A DNA stretch of 10,545 nucleotides, from contig CAYXUW010000082.1 in assembly GCA_964468375.1 (NCBI GenBank), positions 1-10,545 of the forward strand. Direction: 5' to 3'. The translations under genes and the position numbers were made by a program. Positions 1 through 5,366 of the stretch are shown here, piece after piece. The stretch comes from CAYXUW01 sp964468375 (GTDB lineage Bacteria; Planctomycetota; Phycisphaerae; Sedimentisphaerales; Anaerobacaceae). The stretch's first letter is position 1; each line of letters opens with the position of its first letter. Under the pieces are notes generated by a model. It searched no databases, was not told the DNA's origin, and saw only the letters and a list, made by a program, of their open reading frames with translations.

Positions 1-272
1 CCATCGGCTGTGCGAAAAGCCGACTGACCGGCGCTTTCAAAGAACCGCCGCCCGAAAAAGGCACATACAGCCCTCTAAAAGATAAAAAGGAAACCATAGG
101 GGCGGTCGTTAGAACCCGCGCGAAGGTCAAGCCGGTTTTCGTTTCAATCGGCAATAAGTGTTCCCTTGAAGATGCGATAAGAATCACCCTAGCCTGCGCT
201 GTCAAATATCGCCTGCCCGAGCCCACCCGTCTCGCTCACCAGTTTGTCAGTAAATTAAAATTAAAGATGTGA
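1..272 (+). CDS. nfi: Endonuclease V, C-terminal part (partial at left edge)
   Basis: This is the last 89 residues of a protein whose start lies outside the window; the reading frame begins at base 3 and ends in TGA at 270-272. Endonuclease V is a DNA or RNA repair nuclease that recognises deaminated bases, mainly inosine, and cuts one phosphodiester bond 3' of the lesion. The family signature is clear. The fragment opens with IGCAKSRLTG, whose Lys matches the catalytic-site Lys in the family's GVAKSRL motif. It continues with EKGTYSPL, a VVRTR strand, and near the end RLPEPTRLAH, whose His matches the conserved C-terminal active-site His. The aspartate and glutamate metal ligands would be upstream and cannot be checked. 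The gene converges on the lipid A run with a 25-base gap and is probably an independent unit. Identification is firm; whether the whole gene is intact is unknown. Confidence 0.93.
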   Translation, partial: IGCAKSRLTGAFKEPPPEKGTYSPLKDKKETIGAVVRTRAKVKPVFVSIGNKCSLEDAIRITLACAVKYRLPEPTRLAHQFVSKLKLKM

Positions 273-297
273 AACCGGATTACGGCAAACTGCACAA

Positions 298-1311
298 CTA
301 ATCCCACTTGTGCTTTTTAATCGAGGCGAGAATTTTCTCCGCACACTCCATCGCCGCCAGACCTTCTTCGGCGCTGACCTCCGGCCTTGCCCGCCTGTCC
401 GCAACGGCCTGCAGAAAAACCTGCTGCTCAAGACGCAGTGGCTCTCGGTCATCTATCTGCAGCTTTTCATAATGAACCAGCTTTGTCCAGTCTGTGCTTA
501 ATAATCTGAACTTTCCCCCTTCTTTTAACTGGCGGATTTTATTTATCAGCTCAACGTTATCGGTATCGGCCTTTATGACTATTCCCTTTTTCTCGAAATA
601 ATCTAGGCTCAAATACGCCTGTCTGCTGAACATCCGCACCTTTCTTTCGGTCTTAAGCGCCAGTCGCGAGGCGGTGATGTTCGCGATACAGCCGTTCTCG
701 AAAACAATCCTCGCATTACAAATATCTTCCTTTTCATCAATCACGCTAACCCCGACAGCATCTATTCTCGCAATATCGCTGGCCGCCAGAGACAAAATGA
801 TATCTATATCGTGTATCATCACATCCAGCACAACGCTGACATCGGTCGAGCGAAACGGATACGGGCTGATTCGGGTCGCCTCGATGAATTTCGGCTCGAT
901 ATTAAGCCGTTTCACCGCCTGCACGACCGGATTGCACCGCTCCGAGTGCCCCACCGCCGCGACTACATTGTTCTCTTTCGCAAGCTCCACAATCTTTCGG
1001 CACTCCTTAACGTCAGCCGCCAGCGGCTTTTCAATCATCACAGCGACTTTGTTTTCGATAAATGCCTTCGCAATCTCCAGATGCGTTATCGTCGGAGTTG
1101 CTATCGTAACCGCATCAGCTTCACCAAGCATTTCTCGATAGTCGGTAAAGGCGCGGCACTTGTACTTTTTAGCCAGATTTTTTGCTTTTTTATGGTCTAT
1201 ATCAACTACGGCAACAAAATCGCTTTGCGGAAGCTGGTCATAAACCTTCGCGTGAATCGCCCCCATCTTGCCTGCACCTATAACAGCAGTCCGTATTTTC
1301 TTGTCTTGCAT
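298..1311 (-). CDS. Gfo/Idh/MocA family oxidoreductase, candidate UDP-GlcNAc 3-dehydrogenase (GnnA-like)
   Basis: This is a 337-residue NAD(P)-dependent sugar dehydrogenase. The N-terminal Rossmann fold carries GAGKMG at residues 12-17, and the family's EKPLA motif is at 94-98. A GHSERCNP segment follows at 121-128. The C-terminal domain has LDVMIHDID at 162-170, whose Asp163 and His167 fit the usual catalytic Asp and His pair. It lies 43 bases downstream of lpxA on the same strand. In bacteria such as Acidithiobacillus ferrooxidans, a family member near lpxA (GnnA) oxidises the 3-hydroxyl of UDP-GlcNAc. The aminotransferase GnnB then makes the 3-amino sugar for amide-linked lipid A. That role is inferred here from position and family only, and no gnnB is in the window. 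ATG at 1311 is preferred over an in-frame GTG at 1323 because a GAGGG sits five bases before the ATG and nothing similar precedes the GTG. It could be another sugar dehydrogenase. Confidence 0.85.
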   Translation of the reverse strand: MQDKKIRTAVIGAGKMGAIHAKVYDQLPQSDFVAVVDIDHKKAKNLAKKYKCRAFTDYREMLGEADAVTIATPTITHLEIAKAFIENKVAVMIEKPLAADVKECRKIVELAKENNVVAAVGHSERCNPVVQAVKRLNIEPKFIEATRISPYPFRSTDVSVVLDVMIHDIDIILSLAASDIARIDAVGVSVIDEKEDICNARIVFENGCIANITASRLALKTERKVRMFSRQAYLSLDYFEKKGIVIKADTDNVELINKIRQLKEGGKFRLLSTDWTKLVHYEKLQIDDREPLRLEQQVFLQAVADRRARPEVSAEEGLAAMECAEKILASIKKHKWD

Positions 1312-1316
1312 TTTAG

Positions 1317-1321
1317 CCCTC
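1317..1321 (-). promoter_or_regulatory. Shine-Dalgarno site selecting the oxidoreductase start
   Basis: GAGGG on the minus strand is followed by five bases and then ATG at 1311-1309. It lies inside the longer frame that begins with GTG at 1323. That GTG has no purine-rich site at a usable distance, so the ATG is the better start. Confidence 0.6.
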
Positions 1322-1354
1322 ACTTCCAGAAACTACTCTGCAGGATAAAATTTT

Positions 1355-2161
1355 TTAGTGCCTGAACTTCTCAAGGTATCTTCCAAACCGCTGCTCGCCG
1401 CTCTTGATTACTGAATCAAGCATAGCCCGAACATTCTCGTCAAGCCCGTCTTCCTGCTCCAAAGCCCTTGCGTTTTCCTGAAGCGTTCCGCCGCGGCGGT
1501 AGAGCTTTTTATACGCCTCGACTATTTTTTGCTGCTGCTGCTCACTCAAACCGGCCCGCGCCAGCCCTCGCTTATTAACGCCCCTTACCCTCGGGGGATA
1601 ATGGCCGCTGACAATAAGAAACGGCGGGACATCACGGTTAATCCCAGCCATCCCCGCGGCATAGCACCACTTGCCGAGGGTTATAAACTGGTGCAGCAGC
1701 ACCCCGCCGCTGAGCCAAACTCCCGTCTCAATCTTGCAGTGTCCGCTTATCTGAGAATAGTTGCTAAGGACTATTCTGTCTTCAAGCGTGCAATCGTGTC
1801 CAATGTGTACTCCAATCATAAGCATATTATCGCTGCCGATTTTAGTAAACTTACCCGGATAAATACTCGGATGAATTGTTACTTGTTCCCGAACAGCGTT
1901 GCTATCGCCTATAACAAGCCCCCCAATCTCCTTATCCGCACTCAGACCGAGCATTTGCGGTCTGCCGCCTATCACACAACTGGGGAAAAAGCGATTACCC
2001 CCGCCGATCTTGACATCCCCGCTAATCACCACGTTCGCGTCAAGCACCGTCCCGGGGCCGATTGAAACCCCCCTGCCGACAACGCAATTCGGTCCAATCA
2101 CAACATTGTCGGCCAATTGGGCCTGTTTATCAACTACCGCACTGGGATGAATCTGAGCCAC
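1355..2161 (-). CDS. lpxA: UDP-N-acetylglucosamine O-acyltransferase LpxA
   Basis: This 268-residue cytoplasmic enzyme (E. coli has 262) moves a 3-hydroxyacyl chain from ACP to the 3-position of UDP-GlcNAc, the first step of lipid A synthesis. The first 190 or so residues are hexapeptide repeats forming a left-handed beta helix, and the helical C-terminal domain follows GVNKRGLARAGLS. Catalytic and binding histidines are present: GVHIGHDC gives His119 and His122 (equivalent to E. coli His122 and His125), GHCK gives His141 and LLHQF gives His157. Gly170 aligns with E. coli Gly173, the acyl-length ruler, where glycine favours long chains. REQVTIHPS at 91-99 is also typical. The start is GTG, supported by AGGGG five bases upstream, and no ATG fits better. 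It lies 59 bases after the lpxC-fabZ fusion and 43 before the oxidoreductase. If that neighbour is GnnA, this LpxA may prefer the 3-amino sugar and make an amide. Confidence 0.96.
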   Translation of the reverse strand: MAQIHPSAVVDKQAQLADNVVIGPNCVVGRGVSIGPGTVLDANVVISGDVKIGGGNRFFPSCVIGGRPQMLGLSADKEIGGLVIGDSNAVREQVTIHPSIYPGKFTKIGSDNMLMIGVHIGHDCTLEDRIVLSNYSQISGHCKIETGVWLSGGVLLHQFITLGKWCYAAGMAGINRDVPPFLIVSGHYPPRVRGVNKRGLARAGLSEQQQQKIVEAYKKLYRRGGTLQENARALEQEDGLDENVRAMLDSVIKSGEQRFGRYLEKFRH

Positions 2162-2166
2162 TTTAT

Positions 2167-2171
2167 CCCCT
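2167..2171 (-). promoter_or_regulatory. Shine-Dalgarno site for the GTG start of lpxA
   Basis: AGGGG on the minus strand stands five bases before GTG at 2161-2159. The protein starting there aligns with LpxA from its first hexapeptide (IHPSAVV), so the GTG is well supported. Confidence 0.65.
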
Positions 2172-2220
2172 GCCTTTCGTTTTTAAGGGCCCGAGCGCTA
2201 CCAAACACACGGACCATATT

Positions 2221-3531
2221 CTACACTTTCTCATCATCTACAAGCATAAACTTGATTTGGGCCTCGGCCACTACCGTCCTGCCCACCATCGCTTTGCACC
2301 GGCACTGCGCCGTTCTTTTTCTCATCCTGACTGTTTCAGCAGTAAGAACAAGCTGGTCGCCGGGAACAACCTGCTTGCGCAATTTTACACCGTCCATACT
2401 CAACAGCACCGCCAGCTTGCCAGCGTGTTCCAGCTTCTGAGCGAACAGCAGGCCCGACATCTGGGCCATCGCCTCTACGATAAGAACACCCGGCATTATA
2501 GGTGTGCCCGGAAAATGGCCCTGGAAAAACTGCTCGTTGAAGCTCACATTTTTTATGCCCTTTATGCGCGTGTCACCTTCAACCTCGACCACCTTATCCA
2601 CCAGCAAAAACGGATATCTGTGCGGCAGAATCTTGGCAATCTGACGAATATTCAAAAGAGCGTCAGTGCCGAACTTCTGGATGCGCTCCTGCCGCTCGGC
2701 CGCTTCGTATAATACTCTTGCGAGCTGCTGGTTTAACGAATGTCCGCTCCTATAGGCAACTACTCTTCCTTTAACAGCTCGACCCACCAAGGCGAGGTCG
2801 CCCACCAAATCGACGATTTTATGTCTGACGCACTCGTTAGGAAACCTGAAGCTGCTCTTGATAGGGCCGTCCGAATCAATAACTAAAATGTCGCGGGGAC
2901 TCAAATGAGTTCCCATCCCACGGGCCTTAAATTGCTTCGCTTCCGCCTCGAACAGAAAAGTTCGAGCCGGTGCAAGCTGCTTCTCGAAACTCTCTTCTGT
3001 CACACGACAGCTAAAAATCTGCCTGTCAATGCCGGTGTGACCTCCGTAATCCAGGTCGTAAGTTATATTTAATCCATCGTCGGCATAGGGCAAAGCGTAT
3101 ATTGACGCATCACCGGCGGCAATACTAACCGGCTCGCTAATAACAAACTCCTTGCGCTTCTCCGGCTGCTCAACCAAACCTGCCCTCTTGAGAATCCTGA
3201 AATACTCTGCGCTGCTGCAGTCCGGGGCCGGCATTTCCGAGCCGTTAACCTCCACAATCAGATTATCGACGCCCAAGCCGCTGATTGCAGCCAGACAATG
3301 CTCGATAGTCTCTATGCTCACAGAACCTTTTTTTAATGTCGTGCGCCGGCTTCGCTCAGCAGTATTCGTAACAATAGCGCGAATCCGAACCGGCTCAGCA
3401 ACATCGGTCCGCACAAAAACTATTCCGCTTCCGGCAGGAGCGGGACGGAAAGTAACTCTCGCCTCCTCGCCCCCAAACATACCCTTACCGGATAGCCTCG
3501 CGTCAGTTTTTATCGTCTTTTGCAGATTCAA
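2221..3531 (-). CDS. lpxC-fabZ: Bifunctional LpxC deacetylase / FabZ dehydratase fusion
   Basis: This 436-residue fusion joins two enzymes. LpxC (about residues 1-285) is the zinc deacetylase that commits UDP-(3-O-acyl)-GlcNAc to lipid A. FabZ (about 290-436) dehydrates 3-hydroxyacyl-ACP for fatty acid elongation. LpxC ligands are all visible: TIEHC (Glu77, His78), HKIVD (His237, Asp241) and YRSGHSLN (His264). FabZ has LPHRYPFLLVD (His304), the active-site GHFPGTPIMPG (His339) and VEAMAQ (Glu353). LpxC-FabZ fusions are known in Bacteroidetes and related diderm groups. The fusion occupies the slot fabZ holds alone in the E. coli skp-lpxD-fabZ-lpxA order. No ATG or GTG exists upstream in frame, and the first internal ATG falls inside conserved sequence, so the start must be TTG. 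TTG at 3531 has GAGGA nine bases upstream; TTG at 3540 is possible but abuts that site. The start overlaps lpxD by 29 bases, which suggests translational coupling. Confidence 0.96.
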   Translation of the reverse strand: MNLQKTIKTDARLSGKGMFGGEEARVTFRPAPAGSGIVFVRTDVAEPVRIRAIVTNTAERSRRTTLKKGSVSIETIEHCLAAISGLGVDNLIVEVNGSEMPAPDCSSAEYFRILKRAGLVEQPEKRKEFVISEPVSIAAGDASIYALPYADDGLNITYDLDYGGHTGIDRQIFSCRVTEESFEKQLAPARTFLFEAEAKQFKARGMGTHLSPRDILVIDSDGPIKSSFRFPNECVRHKIVDLVGDLALVGRAVKGRVVAYRSGHSLNQQLARVLYEAAERQERIQKFGTDALLNIRQIAKILPHRYPFLLVDKVVEVEGDTRIKGIKNVSFNEQFFQGHFPGTPIMPGVLIVEAMAQMSGLLFAQKLEHAGKLAVLLSMDGVKLRKQVVPGDQLVLTAETVRMRKRTAQCRCKAMVGRTVVAEAQIKFMLVDDEKV

Positions 3532-4543
3532 GTCTTTCAATCCTCTTGTGCAACTGCCTGAGCGACTCAGCCATCTTCGGCAAACGTCTCGTCAAACTAA
3601 TTATCTTCAGCGCCTCTGTTCTCTCGAACGCCGGGTAGCCAAATATCTTCTTGCCAGCTTCTACACTGTGGTAAATGCCCGACTGAGCGCCGGCTATTAC
3701 CTTATCTCCTATTTCTATATTATCCACCAGGCCGACTTGGCCGGCCAGAACAACGCCGTCGCCCAGCTTACAACTGCCGGAAATGCCAACCTGGCCTGCT
3801 ATCAAGCAGCATTTGCCGATTATCACGTTATGTGCAATCTGCACCAGGTTATCTATTTTTGTCCCCGCTCCTATCCTGGTATTTCCGAATTTTGCCCTGT
3901 CAACGCAGCAGTTAGCTCCTATCTCCACAAAGTCTTCGATTATCACTCCGCCGTTATGCGGTATAAGCTGATGACGGCCGTCAATAAATGTATAACCGAA
4001 ACCGACCGAGCCGATGGTGCTGTTGGCCTGAATAATCACATTATTGCCTATTGTGCAGTTGTGATAAATAACGACATTGCCGTCAAGGCGGCAATTTTTG
4101 CCGATTTTTGAATTCTCCCCAACTTTACACCCGCCGGCAATTACGCTGTTCTCGCCGACCTCAACTCCGTCATCGATGACCACTGCCGCCCCGACAGAAG
4201 CGCTTTGGGCGATTTTCACATTCTGCCCTATCCTGGCCGTCGGGTCTATTCCCTCTGCTACGGCTTTCAGCTTGGGCGCAAAAACACTCAGTGCCTCTAT
4301 CAAAGCTGCATCAATGTTTTTAACAATTAATTGCGGCTTGACTAAATCCCCAATGCGCTCAGCAGTAATAACCGCCCCTGCACGAGATTTCTTAAGCCGA
4401 GGTATATGCTTTTTATTCGTAATAAAAGTAACATCGCTCTCGCCGGCCGCATCTATCCCGCCGACGGCTTTCAACTCTCCGGAGCCGTCACCTACTAACT
4501 CGGCGCCGATTCGCTCAGCTAACTGTGCAATCGTCAATCTCAT
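3503..4543 (-). CDS. lpxD: UDP-3-O-acylglucosamine N-acyltransferase LpxD
   Basis: This 346-residue enzyme (E. coli has 341) adds the second 3-hydroxyacyl chain, to the 2-amino group of the deacetylated UDP-sugar, in the third lipid A step. Residues 1-100 form the uridine-binding N-terminal domain (MRLTIAQLAERIGAEL, DVTFITN). Residues about 100-300 are left-handed beta-helix hexapeptide repeats. Within them are IGSVGFGY at 177-184 and VQIAHNV, with the catalytic His238 (E. coli His239). The C-terminal helix RRLPKMAESLRQLHKRIE at 319-336 is typical of the family. The frame stays open upstream to 4612, but ATG at 4543 has AGAAGGG six bases before it and starts exactly where family members start. 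It follows ompH after a 55-base spacer, and its 3' end contains the start of lpxC-fabZ. Confidence 0.97.
   Translation of the reverse strand: MRLTIAQLAERIGAELVGDGSGELKAVGGIDAAGESDVTFITNKKHIPRLKKSRAGAVITAERIGDLVKPQLIVKNIDAALIEALSVFAPKLKAVAEGIDPTARIGQNVKIAQSASVGAAVVIDDGVEVGENSVIAGGCKVGENSKIGKNCRLDGNVVIYHNCTIGNNVIIQANSTIGSVGFGYTFIDGRHQLIPHNGGVIIEDFVEIGANCCVDRAKFGNTRIGAGTKIDNLVQIAHNVIIGKCCLIAGQVGISGSCKLGDGVVLAGQVGLVDNIEIGDKVIAGAQSGIYHSVEAGKKIFGYPAFERTEALKIISLTRRLPKMAESLRQLHKRIERLESAKDDKN
3541..3547 (-). promoter_or_regulatory. Shine-Dalgarno site for the TTG start of lpxC-fabZ
   Basis: AAGAGGA on the minus strand lies inside the lpxD coding sequence. It is nine bases from TTG at 3531-3529 and directly against TTG at 3540-3538. 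The spacing favours the downstream TTG, which gives an N-terminus of MNLQKTIK, like other LpxC proteins. Confidence 0.55.
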
Positions 4544-4549
4544 TATAAA

Positions 4550-4556
4550 CCCTTCT
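4550..4556 (-). promoter_or_regulatory. Shine-Dalgarno site selecting the lpxD start
   Basis: AGAAGGG on the minus strand is six bases before ATG at 4543-4541. It decides against the longer frame that starts at 4612, which would overlap the end of ompH and add 23 residues without LpxD character. Confidence 0.65.
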
Positions 4557-4559
4557 GGC

Positions 4560-4597
4560 TTTGAGTTTTCAACCTGCGACTTTAGCTGCAACTCAAA
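4560..4597 (-). repeat. Inverted repeat in the ompH-lpxD spacer
   Basis: TTTGAGTT at 4560-4567 and its exact complement AACTCAAA at 4590-4597 can pair as an eight-base stem with a 22-base loop. It begins one base past the ompH stop codon (TAG at 4601-4599) and ends three bases before the lpxD Shine-Dalgarno site. The stem is AT-rich and has no following T tract, so it does not look like an intrinsic terminator. It may be an mRNA structure that tunes lpxD translation or stability, or chance. Confidence 0.35.
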
Positions 4598-4598
4598 A

Positions 4599-5327
4599 CT
4601 ATTCTTCCGCATCCAGCCGAGCTATTACTTCATCGCTTATATCCGGGCAGCCGTCGCTATACAGTAATTTATGTGACCGCATTGCCAAGCCAAGCTCGTT
4701 GATATTAGTCTCAGAAAAATCAATCTCATCCTCCCTGAACACCAAATCAAAACCCTTGTCCTTCGCGACCTCACCGACAGCCCGTAAAATGTCCTGATAA
4801 AGCTCTTTCGTCCACAACTGGTCTTTGAACTCCATCTGCTGCTTGTAGAACTCCTGCCGCGCCTGGTAGTTGGCTTGCTTTTCGAACAGAGCTTTTGCCC
4901 GCGCCATATAATCGCTGCTGTCCTCTCTTAATGCTGTTAACTCGGCTCTCTCAGCATCTATTTCTTTGGAAAGCTCGTCCAGCTCCGCAAGAACTCTGTC
5001 CTGGTCGGCAACCGCTTCTTTTCTGTAGTTGGCACTTCTCTTACACTCCTGAAAAACCTTCCGGACGCTGAGGACGGCAACCTTAAGCCCGGGCCCGGCT
5101 GACTCCTTCACCGCCGGCTGCGTTTCCCGAACGGAACTTTTGCCGCTAAGCTCAAGGGCGCTTAACTCCTTCTTCAAATCATCAATCTTTTTTTCGAGCT
5201 CCCGTAATTCAGTAGAGTCTTTATCAACGCCATGGGTACCTTCTTTTGAATTGCCGAGTGCGTAACCAATCAACACAGAAACTATCACGCAGGCCAAACC
5301 CACCAGAACAATATGCTTAGTTTTCAT
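4599..5327 (-). CDS. OmpH/Skp family periplasmic chaperone, membrane-anchored or exported
   Basis: This 242-residue protein resembles Skp, the periplasmic chaperone that holds unfolded outer-membrane proteins before BamA inserts them. Residues 5-24 form a hydrophobic segment (HIVLVGLACVIVSVLIGYAL). It is either a signal peptide, with a weak A-L-G cleavage site, or an anchor. Residues about 36-60 look like a short coiled coil (LRELEKKIDDLKKELSALE). The Skp-like domain spans 81-240: it opens with a VAVLSVRKVF strand and continues as a long charged helical hairpin rich in Lys, Glu, Gln and Ala. It closes with KGFDLVFRED and SDGCPDISDEVIARLD. E. coli Skp is about 161 residues, so this one is longer at the N-terminus. 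ATG at 5327 with AAAGG upstream is preferred; the open frame continues to 5366 without a better start. The position between bamA and lpxD matches the classic bamA-skp-lpxD order. Confidence 0.88.
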   Translation of the reverse strand: MKTKHIVLVGLACVIVSVLIGYALGNSKEGTHGVDKDSTELRELEKKIDDLKKELSALELSGKSSVRETQPAVKESAGPGLKVAVLSVRKVFQECKRSANYRKEAVADQDRVLAELDELSKEIDAERAELTALREDSSDYMARAKALFEKQANYQARQEFYKQQMEFKDQLWTKELYQDILRAVGEVAKDKGFDLVFREDEIDFSETNINELGLAMRSHKLLYSDGCPDISDEVIARLDAEE

Positions 5328-5366
5328 AATATATACCTTTCTACACTTTAGCTGTTTGCAAAACAC

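Noticed and set aside
277..304. GGATTA and TAATCC as an inverted repeat between the convergent gene ends, a possible bidirectional terminator.
   Set aside because: The stem is only six bases with a 16-base loop, AT-rich, with no T tract on either strand.
811..2065. Two long plus-strand open frames of about 180 codons each, antisense to the oxidoreductase and lpxA.
   Set aside because: They mirror conserved minus-strand genes and their translations have no recognisable domain or sensible composition.
3152..4111. A 319-codon open frame on the plus strand, antisense to lpxC-fabZ and lpxD.
   Set aside because: It overlaps two clearly conserved genes on the other strand, has no family resemblance and no Shine-Dalgarno site that I could see. 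It is best explained by the codon pattern of the real genes.
5328..5366. A longer OmpH start at 5366, touching the bamA stop codon.
   Set aside because: It would place charged residues and a cysteine before the hydrophobic segment and lacks a better ribosome site than ATG at 5327.
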